37,542 nt of DNA from Pseudobowmanella sp964228145 (GCA_964228145.1 CAXQZJ010000177.1:1-37542), one strand, 5' to 3'; positions 24,121 through 33,261 are shown, counted from the stretch's first letter. The notes: a model not told the origin generated them from the sequence alone. Made by a program: numbers and translations.

Positions 24121-26154
24121 CTAGAATCGATAATCCAATGTGACGCCAACTTGACGACCATTACCTAACTGATAATAGGGTTTTGGTGTCGCATAAAATT
24201 CCCGGGGATCATTGCTAAATCCGCCAAACCCCCGGGTGTAATATTCTTTGTCGGTCAGGTTGTTGGCGTACACGCGCACACTAACCTGTTCGCCCTGCCA
24301 CTCAACACTGGTATTTACCAGACCAAAACCACGTGATTGCTCATCATGGCCGTCCGAGAAGTAGTAATCTGACTTAGCGTCGAGGTCGACATACCAGTTC
24401 CACTGGTCGTTAAGGGCATAGCGTAGCGCAAAGTGGAAGGTCATTTCCGGGGCCTGAGCTTGCTGGCGTGAAGGAACGGTTTCTCCGCGGGCATTCTTGT
24501 AGCCGCTGTAGGTGGCATTGAGTAATCCCATACTGGCTCGCCAGAACAGATTTTCAGTCGCTTGCAAGCCAACTTCTAGCTCCACGCCGGTATTTTCGCC
24601 GTTATCCGCGTTAGCAATAACGTCAAAAAACTCTACCGTACCGTCATCACGGCGCTGAACGTCATAATCACTCACTTGCGTGTCATTTCGCTTCATGGTG
24701 AACAGCGCCGCACGATAGTAACCATTGTCCCGGGCGAAGCTCCCTTTCACACCCATTTCATAATTCCAGGTGTATTCGGGGGCGAACAAGCGTTTTTCTG
24801 CACCGACATTTTCGTCCGGGTTAAATCCACCCGCTTTGTACCCGCGAAATATGCCTGCGTATAACATTGCATCGTCTATGGTATAATTGAGCACCAGTTT
24901 GCCGCCGACCATAGTGTCCTCATTCGCTTCTGCAAACCCGGAATTGTCGCTGTAGTCAATATCAAACCGGTCCCAACGAAGCGCGCCAGTCAGGGTCATC
25001 TTGTCGCTTAAATCCCGTGCATATTCTGCATAGACGGCAACGTTTTCTGGTCGATATTCGCTACTGAAATCTGCGTCTGCATAGGTATATTGGCGCAACA
25101 ACTCTTCGTCACTGTTAGACGCATAGAAACCGATTACCCAACGACCTGGTTGATTTAGTGTCGACAAGGCGCGTACATCTATGGTTGTTGTTTGACGTTC
25201 CCGAAAATACGCGTCAAAAGAGCTGTATTCCCACGGGTGAAACCCTACATAGGTCCAGTCTTCGTCATAGCTGTAATCAATATCGCTATCGCTATGGGTT
25301 AGCACGCTTTGCACGTTACCCCAGCGATGTTGCCAATCCAGCTTAATGGTTAGTGCCGTGGTTTCTTGGCGATCATAGCCCGGCTCATCTGAACGGGTTT
25401 TACCGTCATTATCCAGCGAAAATGCATCAAAGCCGTTATCAATATCCAATCGGTGCAGAGCAAGGTCGATAGTCACGTCGTCACTGACCAGGTAACGCAA
25501 TTTTAGCCGCGCGGTAAGCTCATCGATATTGTTGGTATCTTCCCGATCCAGATAGATGTTGTCGACAAAGCCGTCGGAGGTATTTTGTTGAATTGCGAAG
25601 CGGTAAAACAAACGCTCGGAGATTTCTCCCCCGTGAGCAAGCCCCAAATTCAACGTATTACGTTGCGCTAGTGTAGCGGTAAATAGGCTTTGCTGGTCTG
25701 CAGTGGCCTCAGTGCTGGTGATATTGATTGCGCCTGCCAGTGCGGCGGCACCGATACTGGTCGATTGAGGCCCGCGCAATATTTCTACTTGTTGAACGTC
25801 AAACAGGGTGCCTGCGCCGCCCATGCCTGAAAAATTCACGCCATCAATGAGCAAGGCGACAGAGGGGTTAAGAGGTTCGGAAAATTGACTGCGTTCGCCA
25901 ATACCCCGAATTTGAACAAAGCGGCTGCGACTGGCGCCGCTATTAACATTAATATTGGCGGCCATATTTAGGACATCTTCAATATGTCGCGCCTGTCGTT
26001 CATCAATTTCCTGTTCGGTCAGCACTGACACGCTGGCCGGAATTGTCTGAATATTCTGCACGCGATAGTCTGCCGTGACTTCAATTGTTTCAATGTCACT
26101 GGCGGTGGCTGACAATGCCGTCATTATGCTGGCAGCAAGGAGTGTAGTTTTCAT
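24121..26154 (-). CDS. TonB-dependent outer-membrane receptor for thiamine
   Basis: 677 residues. The signal peptide is TTLLAASIMTALSATA, followed by a TonB box-like segment (DIETIEVTADY). The plug domain (IPASVSVLTEQEIDERQ through VQQVEILRGPQSTSIGAAAL) occupies about residues 35-155. The rest is a 22-stranded barrel ending in GVTLDYRF with terminal Phe, as needed for outer-membrane assembly. The TPP riboswitch directly upstream and the three thiamine-related genes downstream identify thiamine or a precursor as the likely substrate. The group is known from comparative genomics of TPP regulons in Alteromonadales (Omr1-type). Start at 26154 has GAAGAGA seven bases upstream. Confidence 0.93.
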   Translation of the reverse strand: MKTTLLAASIMTALSATASDIETIEVTADYRVQNIQTIPASVSVLTEQEIDERQARHIEDVLNMAANINVNSGASRSRFVQIRGIGERSQFSEPLNPSVALLIDGVNFSGMGGAGTLFDVQQVEILRGPQSTSIGAAALAGAINITSTEATADQQSLFTATLAQRNTLNLGLAHGGEISERLFYRFAIQQNTSDGFVDNIYLDREDTNNIDELTARLKLRYLVSDDVTIDLALHRLDIDNGFDAFSLDNDGKTRSDEPGYDRQETTALTIKLDWQHRWGNVQSVLTHSDSDIDYSYDEDWTYVGFHPWEYSSFDAYFRERQTTTIDVRALSTLNQPGRWVIGFYASNSDEELLRQYTYADADFSSEYRPENVAVYAEYARDLSDKMTLTGALRWDRFDIDYSDNSGFAEANEDTMVGGKLVLNYTIDDAMLYAGIFRGYKAGGFNPDENVGAEKRLFAPEYTWNYEMGVKGSFARDNGYYRAALFTMKRNDTQVSDYDVQRRDDGTVEFFDVIANADNGENTGVELEVGLQATENLFWRASMGLLNATYSGYKNARGETVPSRQQAQAPEMTFHFALRYALNDQWNWYVDLDAKSDYYFSDGHDEQSRGFGLVNTSVEWQGEQVSVRVYANNLTDKEYYTRGFGGFSNDPREFYATPKPYYQLGNGRQVGVTLDYRF

Positions 26155-26155
26155 A

Positions 26156-26227
26156 AAGGATCTCTTCGTTTTATCCGTTGAAAAGATCCGGGATCGGCTG
26201 GTATTCGGGTTGGGTTAATTTTTCAAC
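26156..26227 (-). promoter_or_regulatory. Putative translational expression platform of the TPP riboswitch
   Basis: Two alternative helices can be read in the leader. GTTGAAAA (26227-26220), which begins inside the 3' strand of aptamer helix P1, is complementary to TTTTCAAC (26184-26177). GGATCT (26189-26184) is complementary to AGATCC (26163-26158), which overlaps the Shine-Dalgarno. Forming P1 with TPP bound would free TTTTCAAC and favour the second helix, closing the ribosome site. No terminator U-tract is present, so control looks translational. Confidence 0.6.
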
Positions 26228-26312
26228 CATTCCTACGCCGGTATTATCCGGATCAGGTATAAGGGTTCCTGCAACGCAGATCTCAGCCGACATGGTCAGC
26301 ACCCCCTGGTGG
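26224..26312 (-). ncRNA. TPP riboswitch aptamer (THI box)
   Basis: The minus strand shows the conserved elements in order: GGGGGTGCTGACC, the pyrimidine-sensing CTGAGA (26286-26281), ACCCTTATACCTGATCCGGA, TAATACCGGCGTAGGAA. The closing helix P1 pairs ACCA near 26310 with TGGT near 26229-26226. All the nucleotides of the T-loop-like CTGAGA and of the pyrophosphate pocket (CCTGAT, GCGTAGG) are intact. It precedes the thiamine receptor operon by about 70 bases. Confidence 0.97.
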
Positions 26313-26464
26313 CTTACTGTTGAAGTAAGACCGGCGCATTCTAACAGGACTGTATTTGATGGCAATACGAAATCCTTTATAAAACAGCGCTTTCTGTACT
26401 GACAAATGGCGTTACACTATGTCTATCTGTTACTTTGACAACTGAAATTAATGGGAGCTTTGTA

Positions 26465-27106
26465 ATGCCATCGATTGAAGCCTTATTGGCTTTTTTAGTC
26501 TCTGCCACCTTACTCAGCTTGTCGCCGGGTCCGTCAAACATGTATATCCTTGCACGGGGTGTTTCTCAGGGGCCACGGGCTGGTTACGCGGCGGCTGGCG
26601 GTTTGGCCATCGGTTCTGTGATATATGTGGTCGCGTCCGTGCTGGGAATCGGCGCTCTGGCAACCTGGTCCCCTGTTGTGTTCAGCGCGGTAAAAATCGC
26701 CGGAGCTTGCTACTTACTGTATCTGGCATGGCAATACATAAAAAGTGACTTTAGCGCCGTACCACAGGGCCGTTTACCCACGATGCCAAACGCAAGAATT
26801 TTTCGTCAAAGTGTCATTGTTGAATTAAGCAACCCTAAGACTGCGCTCTTCTTTATCGCATTTCTCCCCCAGTTTGCCGATGGTAGTGCTGATACCTTCC
26901 ATCAGCAGTTGCTGGTACTCGGGATCCTTTATACCCTTATTGCCTTATGTTGTGATTTGTTCGTCGCCACATTCGCAGGATGGCTGGGTCAGTGGCTGAG
27001 TCATCACCCCTCAGCCAGTCTCTGGCAGGACCGTATTTGTGCTGGTCTGTTAGGTGCATTGGGCTGCTATATTTTGTATCAGGAAAGTCAAAGTCACTTT
27101 GGTTAG
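26465..27106 (+). CDS. LysE/RhtB-family amino-acid exporter
   Basis: 213 residues with six membrane spans. The family N-terminal signature SPGPSNMYILARGVSQGPRA is followed by an AAAGG-type segment and later VELSNPKTALFFIAFLPQF, the second conserved loop. These proteins export amino acids and related metabolites. ATG 26465 has GGGAG seven bases upstream; a start at 26435 would place the ribosome site inside the gene. It is divergent from the TPP riboswitch. It precedes the TIGR03546/TIGR03545 pair by 18 bases, so the three may be cotranscribed. The substrate cannot be predicted. Confidence 0.93.
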   Translation: MPSIEALLAFLVSATLLSLSPGPSNMYILARGVSQGPRAGYAAAGGLAIGSVIYVVASVLGIGALATWSPVVFSAVKIAGACYLLYLAWQYIKSDFSAVPQGRLPTMPNARIFRQSVIVELSNPKTALFFIAFLPQFADGSADTFHQQLLVLGILYTLIALCCDLFVATFAGWLGQWLSHHPSASLWQDRICAGLLGALGCYILYQESQSHFG

Positions 27107-27124
27107 TCTATTTGGAGAGCTGTT

Positions 27125-27628
27125 ATGGCCTTATTTGCGCGACTGTTAAAAGCACTCAATTCTGAGGCAGCCCCCTGGCAAATTGCCCTTGCGATTGTGC
27201 TTGGTATGATTATAGGCCTTACCCCGCTAGTTAGCGTCCACAACCTATTGATATTGTTTTTAGTGTTAGTCCTGCGTGTAAATCTGGCAGCTTTTTTAGC
27301 CAGCTGGGCTGGTTTCAGTGTATTGGCATTGGCCATAGATCCGCTAATGATGATGCTCGGTGACAGTTTACTCAGCGCCCCTTCACTCCAATCCATCTGG
27401 ACCACTTTATATAACCAGCAATGGGCAAGGCTGATGCAATTTAATAATACCCTCACTCTGGGGAGCCTCGTTATTTCGCTACTGATTGCACCGGTGTTAT
27501 TTGTTGTGTCACGCCTGTTGGTCGTCCAGTACCGTCAGCGGGTGATGGTGTACGTCAATAAACTGAAGATTGTCCAGGCCTTCAAAGCCAGCAAGATATT
27601 CAGTATTTATCAGAAGCTGGAGGGCTAG
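27125..27628 (+). CDS. TIGR03546-family membrane protein
   Basis: 167 residues with about four membrane helices (AIVLGMIIGLTPL, LLILFLVLVLRVNLAAFLA and two later ones). It resembles the DUF2062-like proteins named TIGR03546, which almost always sit next to a TIGR03545 gene, as here. A GGAGAG ribosome binding site precedes the ATG. The stop is two bases before the partner gene. The pair has no established function; location in the inner membrane and association with the larger partner are inference. Confidence 0.82.
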   Translation: MALFARLLKALNSEAAPWQIALAIVLGMIIGLTPLVSVHNLLILFLVLVLRVNLAAFLASWAGFSVLALAIDPLMMMLGDSLLSAPSLQSIWTTLYNQQWARLMQFNNTLTLGSLVISLLIAPVLFVVSRLLVVQYRQRVMVYVNKLKIVQAFKASKIFSIYQKLEG

Positions 27629-27630
27629 TC

Positions 27631-29376
27631 ATGAATAAGGTTTTTCGTTGGCAGGGTGTTGTCGCCTTTATTGTGCTATTGGGTTTATTGTATCTATTTA
27701 GCGCATTTTTATTGGACCGTATCGTCAAGTACGCAATTGAGTCCACGGCCAGTCAGGCCGTGGGTGCAGAGGTTAATGTCGGTGAGGTTAGCCATCGCTT
27801 TTCACCATTCGGGTTTACCCTCAGCAAAATCGAAATAACCGACCCAAGCGCCCCTGAAAATAACCAGCTGCAAATTGGTTCAGCCAGTGCTGAGGTGGAT
27901 TTATTGCCGTTTGTTATGGGGAAGGTGATTATAGACGAGTTGATCCTCGATGAAGTGTTATTCCAGCAGCCCCGACGCACACCCGGTGAGGTATTCAGGG
28001 CGCCCGGCGAAACCGTGATTGACCAGTTTGCTCCTGAAGACATTGAACTGCCCAGCGTTGATGAAATCCTTGCTAAATCACCGCTCAGAACAACACAAGC
28101 CGCAGAGCAAGCTCAAGCTGCTTACCAACAGCACAAAGATGCGGTATCGCAGGCTTATGCCGCATTACCTGATAAAGCGCAATTAAAAGAGTATCAGGCG
28201 CGTCTCAAAGCCCTGCGTGAAACGGACTATAAAGACCCAGCAGCTTTGGTCAAAGCGAAGCAGGAATTTGAACAAATCAAAGCCCAATTGACTGAGGAAA
28301 AACAAAAATTCGACACATTTCAACAAACCTTAAGTGACGCGAAGGCCGATCTGACACCCAAAATTGCCGCACTGCGCGCCGCACCGGGTGAAGACTATGA
28401 TTTGTTGAAGGGCTTAGTCGCCGGCGATGCGGCGGCATTTGGCGATATCACCGAAGCCGTGTTCGGAAACCAGGCCAGAAAATGGAGTGATACCTTATTT
28501 TCGGCACTGGACATCGTCGGTCCAATGCTGGCAAAGCGCAAACAAGAACAACAAGAAGCGGTCAGAGCCTCAGGCGTATTTTACACATTTAACGACGAAT
28601 CTGGCTTGCCGGATTTATTAATTAAGCGCGCCAGAGTCAATATAAAATGGCAGCAACAAACCCTGCTATCAGATTGGTTCAATATCACTACTGACCACAC
28701 TCAGCTGGGAGAGCCGACTCGCTTTGAAGTACGCTCTGAGTCATCCCCTTTATGGCAACATTTCGCAATTGATGGAACCTTGAGCTTGTTGGCCGACGGC
28801 GTTCATGGTCAGCAAAAGTGGCAACTGCAAGGCGTAGTGCTTGAGCAACTGGGACTCAGCAACAATCCAAAGCTAAGTGCATTACTGCAAACAGGCTTGC
28901 TATCTTCTAACGGACAACTGACTGTCGCGGCCAATGCCCTTGAAGGGGCTGGCGATATTCAGCTTTCACAGCTCACTATTGATGCCCAGGGCAGCAACAA
29001 ATTAACCAATGCTATTGCGAGTGCACTTAATGACCTCAGCCTAGTCACACTGCGATCCGACATCGCCGGATCCTTGACCTCACCCTCGTTTGATTTGGCG
29101 TCGGATTTAGATAATCAGTTAGCAACTGCACTCACCGCAAGCTTAGGTTCAGAAGCCAAAGCAAAGCTGGAAAGATTACAACAAAGTCTGGATGAGCGAG
29201 CGGCAGCAACGCTAGGACCTACGTCACAAGGACTTACTCAATGGCTGGATTTTGAAACTGTGGCTAATGGAGACCTGGGTAACCTTGAAGAGATGTTGAA
29301 AAGTCAGATGCAAGATCAGCTTGATAAGAAAAAACAGCAGCTCAAAGATAAGCTCACCGATAAAATATTTGGCTGA
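27631..29376 (+). CDS. TIGR03545-family membrane-anchored protein
   Basis: 581 residues. There is one N-terminal membrane helix (VVAFIVLLGLLYLFSAFLL), then an AsmA-like periplasmic opening (VGAEVNVGEVSHRFSPFGFTL). A long charged coiled-coil region lies at about residues 150-235 (repeated Gln, Lys, Glu, Ala). A beta-rich segment follows (330-480), then a second coiled coil with a lysine-rich C-terminal end. Length and pairing with the preceding gene fit TIGR03545. The periplasmic part with AsmA/TamB-like features might link membranes or carry lipid, which is only a suggestion. A weak GC-rich hairpin follows the stop. Confidence 0.8.
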   Translation: MNKVFRWQGVVAFIVLLGLLYLFSAFLLDRIVKYAIESTASQAVGAEVNVGEVSHRFSPFGFTLSKIEITDPSAPENNQLQIGSASAEVDLLPFVMGKVIIDELILDEVLFQQPRRTPGEVFRAPGETVIDQFAPEDIELPSVDEILAKSPLRTTQAAEQAQAAYQQHKDAVSQAYAALPDKAQLKEYQARLKALRETDYKDPAALVKAKQEFEQIKAQLTEEKQKFDTFQQTLSDAKADLTPKIAALRAAPGEDYDLLKGLVAGDAAAFGDITEAVFGNQARKWSDTLFSALDIVGPMLAKRKQEQQEAVRASGVFYTFNDESGLPDLLIKRARVNIKWQQQTLLSDWFNITTDHTQLGEPTRFEVRSESSPLWQHFAIDGTLSLLADGVHGQQKWQLQGVVLEQLGLSNNPKLSALLQTGLLSSNGQLTVAANALEGAGDIQLSQLTIDAQGSNKLTNAIASALNDLSLVTLRSDIAGSLTSPSFDLASDLDNQLATALTASLGSEAKAKLERLQQSLDERAAATLGPTSQGLTQWLDFETVANGDLGNLEEMLKSQMQDQLDKKKQQLKDKLTDKIFG

Positions 29377-29382
29377 AAGCCT

Positions 29383-29402
29383 GCCCCGAAAGGGGCTTAC
29401 CT
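29383..29402. terminator. Weak hairpin between convergent TIGR03545 and pqiC genes
   Basis: GCCCC-GAAA-GGGGC directly after the TIGR03545 stop and before the pqiC stop. The following tract (TTACCTTT) is only partly T, so termination is less certain than at the other sites in this window. Confidence 0.5.
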
Positions 29403-29960
29403 TTACCGACTCGCGCTGACCCGTTGGTGGATTTGTAGCGCAAGGTTATTTAGTCCGCCCCGCATGCCTTCGACTGCTGCAAGGTACCCCTGACCCTGAA
29501 TCTCATGGGTGAAGCTCATGCGCTGATGCCATAGTTGTTGTGTGCCCTGACTTAACCAGACACTGGCTTGAATCAATACGCGGCCGTCTTCTGTGGGTAA
29601 CATCTGTTCAATGCGTACTCTCAGGCTCTGTTCAGCGTTGTGGCTGGCTTGCATATACATCACCTCACCGGCAGCTACATTGAGGCCATCTAACAGAGCC
29701 AAACTGACATCCTGCTTTAACGTACTCCCCCACATATGGGTCTTGGCATAATACAGTACTCCTTCGCGCGTACGCATGACCAATGCAGGCTTCTGAAGAT
29801 AGTCCGCTAACTCGACATGTTGCAGAACCACCGCTTGCTGAGATCCCTGTGATGGATAGTTATCAGGCATACCCGGATACAATTGATAGTAATGAATTTG
29901 TACGCTTGGGGCACTGCACGCAGACAGTAACAGACAAAATATGACAGCACTAATTCTCAC
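29403..29960 (-). CDS. pqiC: PqiC-type outer-membrane lipoprotein (ABC-type transport auxiliary)
   Basis: About 185 residues from a GTG at 29960 that has AGGAGG five bases upstream, nested in the end of pqiB. A longer frame with ATG start at 29987 lacks this. The signal peptide ends in the lipobox LLLSAC with the modified cysteine at residue 15. The rest has the DUF330/PqiC pattern (IHYYQLYP, then ADYLQKPALVMRTREG). PqiC sits on the inner face of the outer membrane and receives the PqiB tunnel. pqiB and pqiC overlap by 11 bases, so translation is coupled. Confidence 0.9.
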   Translation of the reverse strand: MRISAVIFCLLLSACSAPSVQIHYYQLYPGMPDNYPSQGSQQAVVLQHVELADYLQKPALVMRTREGVLYYAKTHMWGSTLKQDVSLALLDGLNVAAGEVMYMQASHNAEQSLRVRIEQMLPTEDGRVLIQASVWLSQGTQQLWHQRMSFTHEIQGQGYLAAVEGMRGGLNNLALQIHQRVSASR

Positions 29961-31596
29961 GGGCACCTCCTGGCACGAGCTCATCACGAATATCGGTCGG
30001 GAACACCAAGCTGTTCGGCTGAATGCTCAATTGCTTTAATAGCGGCTGCAAATCAGCCAACGTCTGGTTGATGTTTTCCATCATCCTGTTTAACTCACCA
30101 TTGCTCAATGAACCATCTGTGTAGGCCTGAGTGAGTTGAGCTATTCCTGTCAGAGCTTGAGTCAGTTTTTCTGCCATTGCACCTTCTTGTAGCTGCGCTA
30201 CCAACGAATCCAGTTTTTTACCCGTCTGGTCGTACTGCTGCATGGTTGTGGAAATATCTGCCAGTGTGCGGGTTGCATCCTGGGTGAGGTTTTCCAGCGG
30301 TAATTGATTTAATTTATCCAGCAAGCCACTGACCTTTTGGGCGATTTGACTAAACTCGCCTGCCTGAGACGGAATAACCATATAAGAATCAAAATAACTG
30401 ATATCGGTTATTCCGTCGGTTTCATAATGTTGCAATTCCATTACCTGTTTTCCGGTCAGCAAATTACCCGTGGTCAGAGAAGCGGCCATACCATTTCGCA
30501 CCCAATGCTCAATTTGATTTTCCATCTGCATGCGACCATCCGCCGTATCAGGTAATCCAGCCATACCCGGGTAAAGCGCGACCAACACCGGAATTTGGTA
30601 ATCACGCTCAAGCATTTTTTGCCCACCCGGCGTGGGCATATTAACCTGTTTAACTTTGCCAATTTCCAGGCCACGATATTCCACCGGCGCATCTTCACTC
30701 AGGCCTCGCACCGAATCGTTGATCAATACCACAAATTCAATCGACTGGTTGTAACGTACAGCTTGTGCCAATGGGCGGGTTGGGTATATATCAAAGGTGG
30801 CATTTTCCTTCACCGGTTGACCAGCATCTACTCCCGCAGGAACGGCGAATGAAACACCGTTGGTCAATAAGGTTTCCGCATTGCCGGTACGCAAATTAAT
30901 GCCATCAGCATCCAGGGTAATATCTAAGCCACTGGCGTTCCAAAAGCGGGTGTTGGTGGTAACTAACTGATGATAAGGGGCATTGATAAACGCATTGTAA
31001 TAGACGATTCGCTCTTCAAAATCGAAGTACACATCTTCAAATTTACCGACCGTTAGCCCTTTGTAAATGATTGGATCACCCTCTGAATAGGCAAACTTGT
31101 CGTCGGAGTTGAGGGTGATATGCAGGCCAGGCGTTCCTACCGGGGTAACCGGTGGCTCCTGCAACCCAGTAAACTGGTACTTTTCTACCTGCCTTTCACC
31201 TACCGACATCTCTATATAAGACCCGGATAACAGCGTATTCAGGCCGGTGATACTTTTGTGGGTAATGCGCGGGGATACTACCCAAAATTGTGAACCGTCC
31301 ACTAAAAAGCGTTCTGTATTGGCTTTCATCTGGACCTTAACAATCACATGTTTGTTGTTGTCGCTCAGACTGACACTTGAAACCGTGCCGACATCCACAT
31401 CGCGAATTTTGACCTTGGTCTTGCCCGGCTCGATGCCTTCTGCCGAAGTAAAGGTAATCGAAATCGTCGGCCCGATACTGCGATAGTGATCGTATAAAAT
31501 CCAACCCGCGACACAGGCTGCAATCAAAGGAATCAGCCAAATCCAGGACAAACTTCGCTGAGGGGCAACATTGGCTGTATCAGTTTGCATGTTCAT
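29950..31596 (-). CDS. pqiB: PqiB-type MCE protein, intermembrane lipid transport
   Basis: About 548 residues, close to E. coli PqiB (546). One N-terminal membrane helix (WIWLIPLIAACVAGWILY) is followed by three MCE domains (starting near residues 45, 160 and 275; the first has the typical GIEPGKTKVKIRDVDVG). A C-terminal helical needle follows (QQYDQTGKKLDSLVAQLQEG and later). PqiB forms a hexameric tube for phospholipid movement across the periplasm. I chose ATG 31596 because GGAAAG lies nine bases upstream; the start overlaps the end of pqiA. Order pqiA-pqiB-pqiC is conserved. Confidence 0.93.
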   Translation of the reverse strand: MNMQTDTANVAPQRSLSWIWLIPLIAACVAGWILYDHYRSIGPTISITFTSAEGIEPGKTKVKIRDVDVGTVSSVSLSDNNKHVIVKVQMKANTERFLVDGSQFWVVSPRITHKSITGLNTLLSGSYIEMSVGERQVEKYQFTGLQEPPVTPVGTPGLHITLNSDDKFAYSEGDPIIYKGLTVGKFEDVYFDFEERIVYYNAFINAPYHQLVTTNTRFWNASGLDITLDADGINLRTGNAETLLTNGVSFAVPAGVDAGQPVKENATFDIYPTRPLAQAVRYNQSIEFVVLINDSVRGLSEDAPVEYRGLEIGKVKQVNMPTPGGQKMLERDYQIPVLVALYPGMAGLPDTADGRMQMENQIEHWVRNGMAASLTTGNLLTGKQVMELQHYETDGITDISYFDSYMVIPSQAGEFSQIAQKVSGLLDKLNQLPLENLTQDATRTLADISTTMQQYDQTGKKLDSLVAQLQEGAMAEKLTQALTGIAQLTQAYTDGSLSNGELNRMMENINQTLADLQPLLKQLSIQPNSLVFPTDIRDELVPGGAREN

Positions 31597-32770
31597 TTTG
31601 TACATCTTTCCAAAGTAACCGAGTATCAAAGGTGATTGCGGCCAGCATGGTCAGTATCACCACCAGACTAAACGCGACGGCAGCGGGCCCCGGATAAACT
31701 GTCATACTATCAAGTTGAATCAAACTCACCAGAATAGCCACCACAAAGACGTCGACCATGGACCAGCGTCCTATCGCTTCAACAATTCTGTACCATCGGG
31801 TTCTGGCTTGTTGGTTGCCTAGTAAATTCCATTGTACTGCCAAAATTAACCAACCCAGGATCAATAGCTTAACAATTGGTACAACGACGCTTGCTGCGAC
31901 AATAATGCTTGCCACCACATAGGAGCCATCCTGCCATAGCAACCTGACTCCGCCAATGATGGTGCTGGGTTGTTCGTTACCCAACAATTGGGTGTTCATT
32001 ATGGGTAACAGGTTGGCTGGTAAATATAAAATCACTGAGGTGAGTAACAATGCCCAACTAAATTGCAGTGAACGTGATCGGTGACGCGGTGTTAGTCGTG
32101 GTGGCTGAATATGGCGTTTCGCTAATTGCTGGTCCAATGCATACTGCAGTTGGTGTTTATCCAGATAATGTATCGCAGCCAACATGCACAGCGTAAAAAG
32201 CCCGTAGGCGATAAAACCGGACCCTAGGCTCAACTGTGCTAATTCAGACACTTTGATCAGGCTCACCAATACACCGAGTAAAAAAATTTCAGCCATGCAC
32301 CATGGCAAAATGGCAAACAACACACGAAAAACCCGATCCAAGCCGCTGAGGTGCCGTTGGCTAATCACTGCGGCCTGTAAATAAATGATGCATGCCAGAA
32401 CCAGCAAAGGGAATGCAATGACAGCCAATACCTGCAGTACCGCCAAAAAACCAAAATCCTGCTCTACCAATGACGTTGCACTGCTGAGCAGTGACATGGC
32501 ATTTTCCTGACCCTGGCCATTTAGGCGCAGAAATTCAAAAGGAAGCGATACGAGCAATAGCACCAAAGCTGCCAATGCAAAGGCCAAACTGCGCTGATGG
32601 CCATTTATATGGTGTTTTCCCAACGAAGCGCCGCAGCGCGGACAACGTGCAGCATGCTTATGCGGTATTGCCGGCACACACTGACTCAAACCACATTCAT
32701 AACATTCCAGTGGTTGGGTCTGTGCTGGTAAACTAGCCTGCGCGGTGATGGTTTTGGAATAAACTGACAT
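31580..32770 (-). CDS. pqiA: PqiA-type integral membrane protein
   Basis: 396 residues with about eight membrane spans in two repeated halves. The N-terminal half carries a zinc-ribbon with two cysteine pairs (CYECG and CPRCG). E. coli PqiA has a second cysteine pair set before the second half. Here that segment reads LDQQLAKRHIQPPRLTPRHR and has no cysteines, so the second ribbon is lost. PqiA is thought to load lipid into PqiB. The ATG at 32770 has a poor ribosome site. It is divergent from rpsT, with about 210 bases between. Confidence 0.9.
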   Translation of the reverse strand: MSVYSKTITAQASLPAQTQPLECYECGLSQCVPAIPHKHAARCPRCGASLGKHHINGHQRSLAFALAALVLLLVSLPFEFLRLNGQGQENAMSLLSSATSLVEQDFGFLAVLQVLAVIAFPLLVLACIIYLQAAVISQRHLSGLDRVFRVLFAILPWCMAEIFLLGVLVSLIKVSELAQLSLGSGFIAYGLFTLCMLAAIHYLDKHQLQYALDQQLAKRHIQPPRLTPRHRSRSLQFSWALLLTSVILYLPANLLPIMNTQLLGNEQPSTIIGGVRLLWQDGSYVVASIIVAASVVVPIVKLLILGWLILAVQWNLLGNQQARTRWYRIVEAIGRWSMVDVFVVAILVSLIQLDSMTVYPGPAAVAFSLVVILTMLAAITFDTRLLWKDVQNEHAN

Positions 32771-32981
32771 ACAGTCTCAACATACCTAACTTATTGATTT
32801 AAAGATAGTTGATAAATTGATTAGGTGAAAACGCAAAGCAGGTTTAAGAGATTTTTCTAAACATTCCCTAGGCTGTGCTGAATTTGTACAAAATATCGTT
32901 CAAAGCGTTTGACATTAGCGCCGTATACAGGCACACTTCGCACCCTTAAATTTTGACTGAAATCTTTTTGGGAGTTCTACC

Positions 32982-33245
32982 TTGGCTAACATCAAGTCTG
33001 CTAAGAAACGTGCGATTCAGGCTGAAAAGCGCCGCCAGCACAACGCGAGCCGCCGCTCCATGATGCGTACCTACCTGAAAAAGGTAGTGGCTGCCATCAA
33101 AGCTGGTGACAAAGAAAAAGCTAACGAAGCTTTTGCCAACGTTCAACCTATTCTGGATCGTTACGCGGCCAAAGGTTTGATCCATAAGAACAAAGCAGCT
33201 CGTCATAAGAGCCGTTTGTCTGCACAGATCAACGCTTTGAACTAA
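32982..33245 (+). CDS. rpsT: 30S ribosomal protein S20 (TTG start)
   Basis: 87 residues, very basic: ANIKSAKKRAIQAEKRRQHN at the start, ending SRLSAQINALN. The start codon is TTG with GGGAG upstream. E. coli rpsT also starts with UUG, which in that species is part of its autoregulation. S20 is a 16S-binding protein of the small subunit. A perfect TTGACA lies at about 32909, but the matching -10 is weak. A strong terminator follows within 20 bases. Confidence 0.98.
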   Translation: MANIKSAKKRAIQAEKRRQHNASRRSMMRTYLKKVVAAIKAGDKEKANEAFANVQPILDRYAAKGLIHKNKAARHKSRLSAQINALN

Positions 33246-33261
33246 GCCTTTTGGCTTAAAC

